Position numbers and translations under genes: made by a program. A DNA stretch of 64,000 nt, from the NCBI RefSeq assembly GCF_038502225.1, contig NW_027195522.1, positions 62,001 to 126,000 on the forward strand, given 5' to 3'. Of the stretch, positions 48,257-61,472 are shown piece after piece. The stretch comes from Cherax quadricarinatus. Taxonomy: Eukaryota; Arthropoda; Malacostraca; Decapoda; Parastacidae. Below the pieces are notes generated by a model. The model searched no databases. It saw nothing but the letters and a program-made list of their open reading frames with translations, and was not told the origin of the DNA. Position 1 is the first letter of the stretch. Each line of letters starts with the position of its first letter.

Positions 48257-48975
48257 GTGGAAAATACTGTATATTCTCCAAAACTACAGTGTATTTTATA
48301 TGTAAATTGGTAGCCTAAATTGTAGGCAATAAAAATTAATTTGTAAACAAACGAAGAACCAGCGATGGGTGAGCGTCATTGGTGGGGTAGACGCCATTGT
48401 TTTGAATGTGGTAAAAGCACGTTAGTGAAATGTGCATAATTTTTCGTCGCTCTAGGGGTTATATTGGGCTTAAAACCTCTCAAATAGGAGCCGAAATTGT
48501 TGGAATTGCAGTCCCGTATAACGTGAGCATTAAGCAGATGGACAGGACAACTTCGGAACCCCAGCTAAGTTATGTCGATTTTGTGTTGAAATTCTGGCCA
48601 ATATTTTCTTCATAATATAGGCAGGTGGGTTTGTATGACACACCGTAATCTCCAGACTAATTGGTGAGTTTTATTATTATAAATTCTCCTTCAATGTATA
48701 TGTATTCACATTTTAAATTTAATATACAGTCCACATATTTATATTAATGTTTTTACCAGAATTCCTGATGTATATTTCATTTGAAATTAATATAGGTCCA
48801 GAGTGACTTGTGGAGAGAGAGATTATCGTAGGTATCGAAGGGGGACATTTTTTGCGACCTAAGTTTCCTAAAATTCCTACTTGTCTCTGTAACCTTGATA
48901 AAGAATAATTATCTTTGTTACCATTTACTGGTATCTCATGAGTTACATCCAGGTAAATTTAATTTTCCACAACAG
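48257..48975. other. Non-satellite segment inside the right inner arm
   Basis: Inverted counterpart of 45236-45790. AT-rich flanks surround a stretch (48340-48620) with a 61-codon frame starting at 48430 that has no recognised family. Could be an old interspersed element. Confidence 0.55.
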
Positions 48976-51900
48976 GTATGCCCGTCCAGGGTGGTGGATA
49001 ATGACAGGGAAACCCATCCAGAGCGACTGAATATCACAGATAAACCCGTCAAGGGCGATGGAATATGACAGAGAAACCTGTCCAGGGAGATGGAATATGA
49101 AAAGGAAACCTGATCAGGGAGATATAATATGACAGGGAAACCCGTGCAGAGCGATGGAATATGACAGGGAAACCCGTCCAGGGACGTGGAATATGGCAGG
49201 GAAAGCCGTGCAGGGAGATGGAATATGACAGAGAAACACGTCCAGGGCGACGAAATATGACAGGGAAACCAGTCCAGGGAGAAGGAATGTGAAAGGGAAA
49301 CCTGTCCAGGGCAATGGAATATGACAGGAAAACCCGATCAGGGAGATGGAACATGAGAAGGAAACCAGTCAAGCGAGATGGAATATAAAAGGGAAACCCG
49401 TCCAGGGAGATGTAGTATGACAATGAAACCAGTTAAGGGAGATGGAATATGACAGAGAAACCCCTCTAGGGCGATGGAATATAACAGGAAAACCCGTCCA
49501 GGGAGATGCAATATGACAGGGAAACCTGTCCTGATCGATGAAAAATGACAGGGAAACCAGTCTAGGGCGATGGAAAGTGACAGGGAAACAATTTCAGGGC
49601 AAAGGAAAATGACAGAGAAGCCTGTCCACGATGATGGAAAATAACCGGGAAACCCGTACAGGGCGATGAAATATTGCGGAAAACCGTCCAAAGGGAGGGA
49701 ATATGACAAGAAAATCTGTCTATTGAAATAGAAAATGACAGGAAAACTCATCCATTACATAGAAAACGACAGAAAAACAGTTCCATATTAATAGAAAATG
49801 AAAGAAAAACCCGTCCAAGGCGATGGAAAATGAGAAGTTGTTCTGTCCAGGACGATGGAAAACAGGGCAACCCGTCCAAGGCGATGGAAGATGACAGAGA
49901 AACCCGTCCAGAGCGATGAAAAACTACAAGAAACAAATCCAGCCGATAGAACTTGAGAGGGAAACCCATGAACGGCGATGGAAAATGACAGGGAAACCCT
50001 TCCAGGGTGACTGAAAATGATAACGAAATCCGTCCAGGTGATGGAATATGACAAGGAAACCCTTCCAGGATAAATGTAAAATGACAGGAACCCGTCTATG
50101 ACGACGGAAAATGAAAAGGAAACCTGTCCAGGGCGAGTAAATATGAGAGAGAAACAAGTTAAGAATTATGGATTATGACAGAAAAACAGTCCATTGCGAC
50201 GGAAAATGACAGAGGAAACCCATGAAGCTGGATGATAAGGACACCTGTCATCTCTCATGGAATATGACAAAGAAACCTCTCTAGGGCGAAGGAATGTGAC
50301 AGGGAAACACATCCAAAGTGATGGAGTAAAAGAGAAGAAATACGTCAAGGGCGACGTAAAATGACAAGAAAACAAGTCAAGGGAGATGGAATATGACAGA
50401 AACCTGTCCAAGGTGGTGGATAATGACAGGGATACCCTCCATAGTGGTGGGTAATGACAGGGATACCCGTCCAGGGTGGGTAATGACAGGGATACCTGTC
50501 CATGGTGATGGATAATGACAATGATACCCGTGCAGGGTGGTGGATAATGACAGGGATTCTCGTGCAGGGTGGTGAATAATGACAGCAGCACCCATGCAGA
50601 GTGGTTGATAATGACAGGGATACCAGCCCAGGGTGGTGGATGACAGGAATACCCGTCCAGGGTGGTGGATAATGACAGGGATACCAGTCCAGGGTGGTGG
50701 ATAATGACAGGAATACCCGTCCAGGCTGGTGGATAATGACAGGAACACCCGTCCAGGGTGGTGGATAATGAAAGGGATACCCGTCCAGAGTGATGGATAA
50801 TGACAGGGACACCTTTCCAGGGCAGTGGATAATGACAGGGATTCCCGTCGAGAGTGGTGGATAATAACAGGGATACCTGTCCAGGGTAGTGAATAATGAC
50901 AGGGATACCCGTCGAGGGTGGTGGATAATGACAGCGGTACCCATCCAGGGTGGTTGATAATGACAGGGATACCAGTCCAGGGTGGTGGATAATGACAGGA
51001 ATACCCGTCCCTGGTGGTGGATAATGACAGGTCCAACGTGGTGGATAAGGACAGGAATACTCGTCCAGGGTGGTGGATAATGACAGGGATACCCGTCCAG
51101 GGTGGTGGATAATGACTACCCGTCCAGGGTGGTGGATAATGACAGGGATACGCGTCCAGGTTGAGGGATAATGACAGGGATACCTTTCCAGGTTAGTTGA
51201 TAATGACAGGGATACCCTCCAGGGCAATGGAAAACTACAAGAAAACCCGTCCCGGGGGGATTGAAACCGAGTGGGAAACGCGTCCAGGACCATGAAAAAA
51301 ACAGGGAAACCAGTCCAAAACCATTATATATGACAGGGAAACCCGTCCAAAACCTTGGTATATGACGGGAAAACCCGTCCAAAACCATGATAAATGACAG
51401 AAACCCGCCCAAAACCATGGTATATGACAGGGAATCCCGTCCAAAACCATGGTATATGACAGGGAATCCCGTCCAAAACCATGGTAAATGACAAGGAAAC
51501 CCGTCCAAAACCATGGTATGTGACAGGGAAACTCGTCCAAATCCATGGTATATGACAGAGAAACCCGTTCAAAACTATGGTATATGACAGGGAAACCCGT
51601 CCAAAACCATGGTATATGACAGGGAATCCCTTCCAAAACCATGGTATATGACAGGGAATCCCTTCCAAAACCATGGTATATGACAGGGAATCCCGTCCAA
51701 AACCATGGTATATGACAGGGAAACCCGTCCAAAACCATCGTATATGACAGGGAAACCCGTCCAAAATCATGGTATATGACAGGAACCCCGTCCAAAACCA
51801 TGGTATATGACAGGGAACCCCGTCCAAAATGATGGAATGACAGGGAAACCCTTCCAGGGCGATGGAAAATGAAAATGAAATTCGTCAAGGACGATTGAAA

Positions 51901-52740
51901 ATGACAGGGGAACTACTCCATGGATATGGAACGTGACACGAAAATCCGTCCAAAGAGATGGAACATGACAGGTAAACCTGTCCACGGGGTGGGAAAATGA
52001 CATTGGAAAACCCTCCCTGGCGGGGGAATATGACAGGGAACCCCGTCTAGAACGATGGAATATAACATAGAAACAAGTCCAGGACGGTGGAACATGACAA
52101 GTAAACCCGTCCATAACAATGGAACATGACAGGGAAATCCGTTTAGAACGATGGATGTGACAGAAAAACCTATCCATGGCGATGAAAAATTACATATAAA
52201 ACCGTCCAGGGCGATGGAAAATGACAGGAAAAACCATCCAGGGCAATGGAGAATAACAGGGAAATCAATCAAGGTCAATAGAATTTGACAGGGAAACCCG
52301 TCGATAACGACTGAAAAATGACAGAAAACATGTCCAGTACGATGGGAAATAACAGGGGAAAACGTTCAGGTCGATGATGAGGGAAAACATGACGGAATGT
52401 GACGGAAACCTGTCAGGGTCGATGGAATATGATGGAAACCTGTCAGGGTCGATGGAATATGATGGAAACCTGTCAGGGTCGATGGAATATGACAAAAAAA
52501 AACTGTTCAAGAAGACAGAGAATGACTGGAAACAATTCAAGGCGATAGAAAGTGACAGGGGAAAACCGTTCAGGAAGACGGAATAGGACAGAGAAACTCG
52601 TTCATAATGATGGACTATGACAAAAACCCGTCCAGTGCGATGGAAAACAACAGGGAAAAACACCAAAGCGATGGAAAACGGCAGGGAAACTGTCCAGGAC
52701 GATCAAAAATGCCAGGGAAAACTGTCCATCAGAGCCAGCC
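48976..52740 (-). repeat. 32-bp minisatellite array, right side, several subfamilies
   Basis: 48976-50390 is mostly the GGAATATGACAGGGAAACCC form. 50400-51230 is about 26 copies of the GTGGATAATGACAGGGATAC form. 51300-51835 is the CCATGGTATATGACAGGG form with CCAAAA. 51840-52740 is mixed, with the short 30-bp subarray at 52395-52495. Confidence 0.93.
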
Positions 52741-53792
52741 TTAGCAGGTGCGGGGCTCAACTGGGAATAATTATGGTGGGTTCCATGTATGGAAAGTCAT
52801 CAAACTGTGCGCTTAAAAAATGCATGTGAGTTAATAGAGCAAACAGATGTAAGCTGCATTTTAATATAAAACTGCAGTCATGTCAGTATGCAAGTAACAA
52901 ACAAAATTTGTATATCACAATGCATAGTCACAATACCACTTGCTTTAGTTACTCTGAAAAGTATATTTTTACACTTATTTTCAATATATAAATTTTGTGT
53001 AATTTGTCATATGTCATTAAGACATTATATCACTGAGACATAAACTGCTAGTTATCTCTGGTTCCAGTGGAGTGGTCACTTCAGTAACAATGGTATAATT
53101 GATACAATAGCATTAACAATGGTATGGTTGAGACAGGTTCCACAGCCTCCAGTAGTCTTTTAAGTTTAAATATAAACGTTTCGACTTGGCAGTTGTTTTT
53201 TAAAGGATATTCTTCTTGTTTAAACAAAGGATGTTTATTTTATTAACATATACTATTTACAAAGAGAACAACGAATCATTGTCTCAAGTATTAACTTCAT
53301 CTTCAAGGCGAAGTGTAAGATGTTATTATGTAGGACCGGCTTAAAGCCGATTGGACCGATTGCTCCCAACTGGGCCCCCGCACTTATAGGGGCCCCGCGA
53401 TAGAGTATAATCTACTCTCGGCTTGTCAAGTAAAAAAAGGGGCTTTGGAAATAATATGTCGGCGAATTTCCCCGAAAGCAGCGGCGATGTTGCCCGAAGG
53501 AGCGGCGGTTGCAGCCGACATCTGACACTAACAACAGTGTGTCGGGTTTTCTTTATCGGTTCAGCGATGGATACTTTTTTTATCTTTTTTTTTTTTAGGC
53601 TCCTGTGGTTTCTGTATACATGAGTAAAATACAGAGAGACATCTGTTACACAGAAATGTGGGATAGCTGGGGGCTTGAGCTTTGTCTAAGGGCAAAGGTA
53701 AAAGTTACACACATCTCAAGCATAGACAGGCCACCCAGGGCTATCCCAGTCAAAACAGAAAGCGCTAAACCAGAATGTGTTACTTCCATGGG

Positions 53793-54404
53793 TTACTTAA
53801 CAGAGGGTTAGGTAAAAATCTTAGTTAGGAAAATATATCTATTTATTCAACATAACATTATATACACACTCTAGCAACACCTTAATCCTAAACGCCCAAA
53901 TGAGGGTACACAAGAAACAGCTGACTGGAGGTCCAGCCACCATAACCACTAGGCCTAGTCAACGTCAGGCCGTCACTACTCCACTACAAACCCCATTTCT
54001 TACTTCCTCACTCATCCCACAGCACCCTGACCATGTCAGAGCCTAGGTGAACATACAGGTAAGCCACAGAAGAACCTATGGCTTGAGTTGGTTAAACAAA
54101 AGAAGTACACAACTACAAACTTAGCTTAAATACACAGCATCTCCGACGCCAGCCTCCACACCATGCTGACTCCACGTGACTGCCCAAGCCATGCTTACCC
54201 AGCGTACCCAAACACAGTTGGAAAATAAATACCTAGCAGGATTTCTTTATAATTATAATTTAACCTACTTTACAGTACTCCCAAATGCACATCATGAATT
54301 ATAAAATTATTCTTTACAATTATAACATTCATACTATGTATTATGGCACACTTCTCCACTATATGTACATTACGATGTCATGCAGAACCCTGCATAACAC
54401 ATCG
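53793..54404 (-). mobile_element. Candidate LTR, right arm
   Basis: Inverted counterpart of 40494-41105, with the same features and the same uncertainty. The neighbouring non-satellite stretch 52741-53792 mirrors 41106-42180. Confidence 0.3.
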
Positions 54405-54838
54405 GTAAAAAATATATAAGTGGCAGTAAGAAGAGAGATGTAAACAAGATAAAGAAGACCGAAACAGACGAGGAGAAAGGTGCATTAGATAAATATTTCA
54501 AAAAAAAAAAAATGTGTCTCAGAAAATGCAGAAAAGCAAGAACAGTCATTGAATCTGAAATTATCAGCAGTTTAATTCGACAAAATTCTAAAAAACTTTG
54601 CAGAGAAAAAATACAAGAAAAATAACTTTCTCCTAATAAAATGTAATAATAATATAACTCATTTATAGTTTATTAACGTTAAGTGACTTTTAGAAGTCGA
54701 AAAAAAGATAATTTGTTTCCAACAGTACAATTAAATTATATTTTTTTCCTGAACAAAAATAATAATTTTTTTTATTATCACACTGGCCGATTTCCACCAA
54801 GGCAGGGTGGCCCGAAAAAGAAAAACTTTCACCATCAT

Positions 54839-56973
54839 TCACTCCATCACTGTCTTGCCAGAAGGGTGCTTTACACTACAGTTTTTAAACTGCAACATTA
54901 ACACCCCTCCTTCAGAGTGCAGGCACTGTACTTCCCATCTCCAGGACTCAAGTCCGGCCTGCCGGTTTCCCTGAACCCCTTCATAAATGTTACTTTGCTC
55001 ACACTCCAACAGCACGTCAAGTATTAAAAACCATTTGTCTCCATTCACTCCTATCAAACACAAAACCTCCTTTACCCCCTCCCTCCAGCCTTTCCTAGGC
55101 CGACCCCTACCCCGCCTTCCTTCCACCACAGACTGATACACTCTTGAAGTCATTCTGTTTCGCTCAATTCTCTCTACATGTCCGAACCACCTCAACAACC
55201 CTTCCTCAGCCCTCTGGACAACAGTTTTGGTAATCCCGCACATCCTCCTAACTTCCAAACTACGAATTCTCAGCATTATATTCACACCACACATTGCCCT
55301 CAGACATGACATCTCCACTGCCTCCAGCCTTCTCCTCGCTGCAACATTCATCACCCATGCTTCACACCCATTTAAGAGCGTTGGTAAAACTATTCTCTCA
55401 TACATTCCTCTCTTTGCCTCAATGGACAAAGTTCTTTGTCTCCACAGACTCCTAAGTGCACCGCTCACCCTTTTCCCCTCATCAATTCTATGATTCACCT
55501 CATCTTTCATAGACCCATCCCCAGACACGTCCACTCCCAAATATCTGAATACATTCACCTCCTCCATACTCTCTCCCTCCAATCTGATATCCAGTCTTTC
55601 ATCACCTAATCTTTTTGTTATCCTCATAACCTTACTGTTTCCTGTATTCGCTTTTAATTTTCTTCTTTTACATACCCTACCAAATTCATCCACCAACCTC
55701 TGCAACTTCTCTTCAGAATCTCCTAAGAGCACAGTGTCATCAGCAAAGAGCAACTGTGACAACTCCCACTTTATGTGTGATTCTTTATCTTTTAACTCCA
55801 CGCCTCTTGCCAAGGCCCTCGCATTTACTTCTCTTACAACCCCATCTATAAATATATTAAACAACCATGGTGACATCACACATCCTTGTCTAAGGCCTAC
55901 TTTTACTGGGAAATAATCTCCCTCTTTCCTACATACTCTAACTTGAGCCTCACTATCCTTGTAAAAACTCTTCACTGCTTTCAGTAACCTACCTCATACA
56001 CCATACACCTGCAACATCTGCCACATTGCCCCCCTACCCACCCTGTCATACGCCTTTTCCAAATCCATAAATGCCACAAAAACCTCTATAGCCTTATCTA
56101 AATACTGTTCACTTATATGTTCCACTGTAAACACCTGGTCCACACACCCCCTACTTTTCCTAAAGCCTCCTTGTTCATCTGCTATCCTACTCTCAGTCTT
56201 ACTCTTAATTCTTTCAATAATAACTCCACCATACACTTTACCAGGTATACTCAACAGACTTATCCCCCTATAATTTTTGCACTCTTTTTTGTCCCCTTTG
56301 CCTTTATACAAAGGAACTATGCATGCTCTCTGCCAATCCCTAGGTACCTTACCCTCTTCCATACATTTATTAAATAATTGCACCAACCACTCCAAAACTA
56401 TATCCCCACCTGCTTTTAACATTTTTATCTTTATCCCATCAATCCCAGCTGCCTTACCCCCTTTCATTTTACCTACTGCCTCACGAATTTCCCCCACACT
56501 CACAACTGGCTCTTCCTCATTCCTACAAGATGTTATTCCTCCTTGCCCTATGCATGAAATCACAGCTTCCCTATCTTCATCAACATTTAAGAATTACTCA
56601 AAACTTTCCCTCCATCTTCCCAATACCTCTAACTTTCCATTTAATAACTCTCCTCTCCTATTTTTAACTGACAAATCCATTTGTTCTCTAGGCTTCCTTA
56701 ACTTGTTAATCTCACTCCAAAACTTTTTCTTATTTTCAACAAAATTTGTTGATAACATCTCACCCACTCTCTCATTTGCTCTCTTTTTACATTGCTTCAC
56801 CACTCTCTTAACCTTTCTCTTTTTCTCCAAATACTCTTCCCTCCTTGCATTACTTCTACTTTGTAAAAACTTCTCATATGCTAACTTTTTCTCCCTTACT
56901 ACTGTCTTTACATCATTCCACCAATCGCTCCTCTTCCCTCCCGCACCCACTTTCCTGTAGGTAGTAGGTTGGT
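54839..56973 (-). pseudogene. LINE reverse transcriptase, right arm
   Basis: The same motifs as the left-arm copy (F-M-D-L-E-K-A-Y-D, G-L-R-Q-G-C-V-M-S-P, L-L-F-A-D-D). It has the shared TAA at 56594-56596 and a private TGA at 55994-55996 (a GGA codon in the left arm), but lacks the left arm's TAA at 38434. A one- or two-base indel in an A run near 56730 differs from the left copy. About 20 amino-acid differences lie in the last 375 codons. Confidence 0.85.
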
Positions 56974-57150
56974 AGACAGCAACCACCCAGGGACGTACTA
57001 CCGTCCTGCCAGATGACTGTGAAACAGAAACCTGTAACTGTTTTACATGATGGTAGGATTGCTGGTGTCTTTTTGTGTCTCATAAACACGCTAGATAACA
57101 GGGATAACTTGCTACTCCTACTTACACTTTGGTCACACTTCACAGACACG

Positions 57151-57210
<60 letters not shown>

Positions 57211-57228
57211 ATATATATACATCTCGGT
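57151..57228. repeat. (TA)n microsatellite in LINE 5' UTR, right arm
   Basis: Interrupted once by TT near 57200. Confidence 0.95.
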
Positions 57229-57418
57229 TTTTCTCCTTTTTCTAAACAGCTCTTGTTCTACTTTATTTCTTCTATTGTCCATGGGAAAGTGGAAAATAAT
57301 CTTTCCTCCGTAAGCCAATCGTGTCGTATGAGGCGACTAAAATGCCGGGACCGATGGGCTAGTAACCCCTTCTCCTGTAGACATTTACTAAAAAAGAGAA
57401 GAAGAATTTTTTTTATAA

Positions 57419-58405
57419 AACTGGGATGCTTGAATGTGTGTGGATGTAGTGCGGTTGATAAGAAACAGATGATTGTTGATGTTATGAATGAAAAGAAGTA
57501 GGATGTCCTGGCCCTAAGCGAAACAAAGCTGAGGGGGGTAGGGGAGTTTCGGTGGGGAGAAATTTAATGGGTTTAAATCTGGAGTATCTGAGAGAGTTAG
57601 AGCTAAGGAAGGGGTAGCAATAAGGTTGAAGGATCAGTTATGGAAGGAGAAAAGAGAATATGAATGTGTAAATTCAAGGATTATGTGGACTAAAGTAAAG
57701 GTTGGATGCGAAAAGTGGGTCATAATAAGCGTGTATGCACCTGGAGAAGAGAGGAATGTAGAGGAGAGAGAGAGATTTTGGGAGATGTTAAGTGAATGTA
57801 TAGGAACCTTTGAACCAAGTGAGAGAGTAATTGTGGTAGGGGACCTGAATGCTAAAGTAGGAGAAACTTTTAGAGAGGGTGTGGTAGGTAAGTTTGGGGT
57901 GCCAGGTGTAAATGATAATGGGAGCCCTTTGATTGAACTTTGTATAGAAAGGGGTTTAGTTATAGGTAATACACATTTTAAGTAAAAGAGGATAAATAAG
58001 TATACAAGATATGATGTAGGGCGAAATGACAGTAGTTTGTTGGATTATGTATTGGTAGATAGAAGACTGTTGAGTAGACTTCTGGATGTACATGTTTATA
58101 GAGGGGCCACAGATATATCAGATCACTTTTTAGTTGTAGCTACACTGAGAGTAAAAGGTAGATGGGATACAAGGAGAATAGAAGCATCAGGGAAGAGAGA
58201 GGTGAAGGTTTATAAACTAAAAGAGGAGGCAGTTAGGGAAAGATATAAACAGCTATTGGAGGATAGATGGGCTAATGAGAGCATAGGCAATGGGGTCGAA
58301 GAGGTATGGGGTAGGTTTAAAAATGTAGTGTTAGAGTGTTCAGCAGAAGTTTGTGGTTACAGGAACAAAAATAATGTTTTTAATATATCTTTTCAGAGTG
58401 ACTAA
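57419..58405 (+). pseudogene. LINE endonuclease domain, right arm
   Basis: The same domain as 37465-36490, with A-L-S-E-T-K, G-D-L-N-A-K-V-G and S-D-H-F-L-V retained. Private lesions: TAG 57499-57501, a frameshift near 57560-57570, and TAA 57983-57985. It lacks the left arm's frameshift at 37212-37240. Confidence 0.8.
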
Positions 58406-58429
58406 AGCAAGTGGTATTTTGACTTTGTA

Positions 58430-59400
58430 CGAGTTTCTCTGTCATATTCCATCTCCATGGACTGGTTTTCTACTCATATTCGATTTCCATGGACTCGTTT
58501 CCCTGTCATGTATCGTTTCCATGGAAGGGTTTCCATGTCATAATCCATCTCAATGGACAGGTTTGTCTGTCGCATTCCCTCTCCCTGGGCGGTTTCTGTC
58601 AAATTCCCTTGCCCTGTAAGGGTTTCCTTGTCACATTCCATCCCCGTGGACGGGTTTCCCTGTCATATTCCGTCGTTCTTGACTGGTTTCCTTGTCATAT
58701 TCCAACTCTCATGACGGGTTTCCCTGTCATATTCCATCTCCCTGGACGGATTTCCTTCTCATATTCCATCTCCCTGGACAGGTTTCCCTGTCATATTCCA
58801 TCTCTGTGGAGGGGTTTCCCTGTCATATTCCATTTCCATGGACGGGTTTCCGTCATATCCCATCGCCCTGGACGGGTTTCTCTGTCATAAGCCATCGTCC
58901 GGGACAGGTTTCTCTCTCATATTTCAACGCCCTGGACGGGTTTCTTTGTCATATTCCATCGCCCTGGACGGGTTTCCCTGTCATATTCCATCGCCCGGGA
59001 CAGGTTTCTCTGTCAAATTACATCGCCCTTGACGGGTTTTCCTATCATATTACTTCTCCCTTAACAACTTTCATGTCACATTCCATCTCACTTAACGGGT
59101 TTCCCTGTCTTATTCCATCTCCCTGGATGGGTTTCCCTCTCATATTCCATCTCCCTGGATAGGGTTCTCTGTCACATTCCTTCCCCTTGGACGGGTTGCC
59201 TTGGTATTTTTCATCGCCCTGGACGGGTTTCCCAGTCACATTCATTCTCCTTGGACGGGTTTCCCTGTCATATTCCATCTCCCTAGATTGGTTTCCTAGT
59301 CATATTACATTTCCCTGGACTGGTTTCTCTGTCATCGCCCTGGACTGGGAAACCCGTCCAGGCCGATGGAATATGACAGGGAAACTGGTCAAGGTAATGG
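58430..59400 (+). repeat. 32-bp minisatellite array, right arm
   Basis: Mirror of 35666-36480. The units switch strand near 59340: the plus-oriented form ends in CTGGACTGG and the last two copies read in the opposite sense. The left arm shows the same switch near 35770. Confidence 0.9.
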
Positions 59401-59424
59401 AATATGACAGAAAAACCCGTCCAG

Positions 59425-59893
59425 AGTGACTTTATGCTCACATAACCATGAACGTTATGCTCACATAACCATTGAATTTATGCTCACATTATCATGAACT
59501 TCATCCTCACATATCCATGGACTTTATGCTCACATAACCATGGACTTTATGCTCTCATAACCATGGACTTTATGCTCACATAACCATGGACTTTATGCTC
59601 ACATAACCATGGACTTTATGCTCACATAACCATGGACTTTATGCTCACATAACCATGGACTTTATGCTCACATAACCATGGACTTTATGCTCACATAACC
59701 ATGGACTTTATGCTCACATAACCATGGACTTTATGCTCACATAACCATGGACTTTATGCTCACATAACCATGGACTTTATGCTCACATAACCATGGACTT
59801 TATGCTCACATAACCATGGACTTTATGCTCACATAACCATGGACTTTATGCTCACAAAACCATGGACTTTATGCTCACAAAACCATGGACTTT
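59425..59893. repeat. 23-bp minisatellite at the outer end of the right arm, about 20 copies
   Basis: Unit CATAACCATGGACTTTATGC plus TCA, the reverse complement of the left array, and more homogeneous. 59894-60360 is AT-rich with no feature seen. Confidence 0.95.
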
Positions 59894-60360
59894 TGAAATT
59901 TTTCTCCACAGTGGGTATTTTACAGTGGGACTGTTTATGTTCTCAGGGAAGGGCTGGTCTACAAATATATCACACAGCACTGCTGCTTACATGAAATATT
60001 CGTTGAGTTCCTACTACAGTTGATTTAGCTTTTTCTCATAGATAATTTATTAAGATTTAATATCAAAGTTTCATTGACTCGCAATGCTTCACAAATGTAA
60101 TGTATACTAACACAGCAGATATTAAATAGATTAGATAAATAATAAAAGCAGCCGTGAGCGTTACCTCAACCAGAACTAACCAGGTTCCTACAATAAGCTA
60201 GATTTTCTCCTCTACTATTGGTGATTTTTATCCCACAAACAATCCACATCTCATCTTCTTCACTTACAACATTTATATTTAAATATGAACTCTTATATTT
60301 TCTAAATCAAAATAAAATGTTTTGTATTCTCAAATCAAATTTTATTTTTCTTGACAATCC

Positions 60361-60596
60361 AGTGTTACCAGGGATGACAGTGTTACCAGGGATGACAGTG
60401 TTACCAGGGATGACAGTGTTACCAGGGATGACAGTGTTACCAGGGATGACAGTGTTACCAGGGATGACAGTGTTACCAGGGATGACAGTGTTACCAGGGA
60501 TGACAGTGTTACCAGGGATGACAGTGTTACCAGGGATGACAGTGTTACCAGGGATGACAGTGTTACCAGGGATGACAGTGTTACCAGGGATGAGAG
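60361..60596. repeat. 18-bp minisatellite, 13 copies
   Basis: Unit GTGTTACCAGGGATGACA, almost perfect. The six-codon unit opens frames on both strands. Confidence 0.95.
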
Positions 60597-60693
60597 TCAG
60601 TCGACACGAGACTACCTGTAACAACCTGTGTATATTGATGGTGTGGTGGAAGTCTAGTCCTGGTCACTCTAACTTTATTATAGGTAGCACAGA

Positions 60694-60771
60694 GGGAGGG
60701 GAGGAGAAGGGGGTGAGGAGGGAGGGTGAGGAGGGAGGGGGAGGGGGAGGGGGAGGGGGGGAGGGGGAGAT
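60694..60771. repeat. Purine-rich GGGAGG tract
   Basis: Almost pure A/G on the plus strand; possible triplex or quadruplex-forming DNA. 60772-61190 shows no feature. Confidence 0.9.
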
Positions 60772-61194
60772 GAAAATAAGCGTACATAGTAATAATTATC
60801 TGCAGAGAAATAATTTTCAACAAGAAATGATATTCATTCTCATTACAGAAAACCAATATATTAATTTATATAATCAAAACAATCATATTCGACAGGTAAA
60901 AATACATTATCAAATTAAACATATCTTTTCTCATAACAACGTAATAACTATAGTTAATCAGAAATCCATAATTCATATCCAGGATTGTAAATTAACGTTA
61001 TAGAAAAAAAAATAGTACATAGAGGTAGGTCGACCTCAGGATTTTTGTCAATGTTCAGCTGTGTATTCAGAAATCTGAATAAGAACTCGGGTAATATATA
61101 GTTTGAAGTGCTGTTCAGATTTTTTCGTCTTTCTCAGACCAATAAACAACGTTGATCTACAGCCAGAGTTGTCAGGACGGACTTGGAATATACC

Positions 61195-61472
61195 ATTTGG
61201 TCCAGTTGGTCACTGCTGCCACCATGGTCCAGTTGACCACTGCTGCCACCATGGTCCAGTTGGTTACTGCTGCCACCATGGTCCAGTTGGCCACTGCTGC
61301 CACCATGGTCCAGTTGACCACTGCTGCCACCATGGTCCAGTTGGCCACTGCTGCCACCATGGTCCAGTTGGCCACTGCTGCCACCATGGTCCAGTTGGCC
61401 ACTTCTGCCACCATGGTCCAGTTGGCCACTGCTGCCACCATGGTCCAGTTGGCCACTGCTGCCACCATGGTC
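61195..61472. repeat. 27-bp minisatellite, about 10 copies
   Basis: Unit CCATGGTCCAGTTGGCCACT plus GCTGCCA. Unrelated in sequence to the 27-bp array at 11.6 kb. Confidence 0.95.

Larger units (their letters stand above)
54763..58408 (-). mobile_element. RTE-like LINE with 5' inversion, right arm
   Basis: Counterpart of 36488-40135 with the same unusual internal inversion and the same breakpoint (about 56973 here). The LINE insertion therefore preceded the inverted duplication. Confidence 0.8.
51230..59893 (-). repeat. Right outer arm of the giant inverted duplication
   Basis: Reverse-complement counterpart of 34750-43720 with the same landmarks. Array lengths differ (30-bp subarray about 3 against 10 copies; outer 23-bp array about 20 against 40 copies) and the LINE carries private mutations. 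The arms are therefore independent, diverging copies and not one sequence read twice. Confidence 0.92.

Noticed and set aside
34750..59893. Inverted duplication as a pure assembly artefact
   Set aside because: Private stops, indels and different array copy numbers in the two arms show independent divergence. The small central palindrome remains open to artefact.
60218..61003. 261-codon ORF across the 18-bp repeat
   Set aside because: Openness comes from the six-codon repeat and purine tract; the flanks have no recognisable domain.
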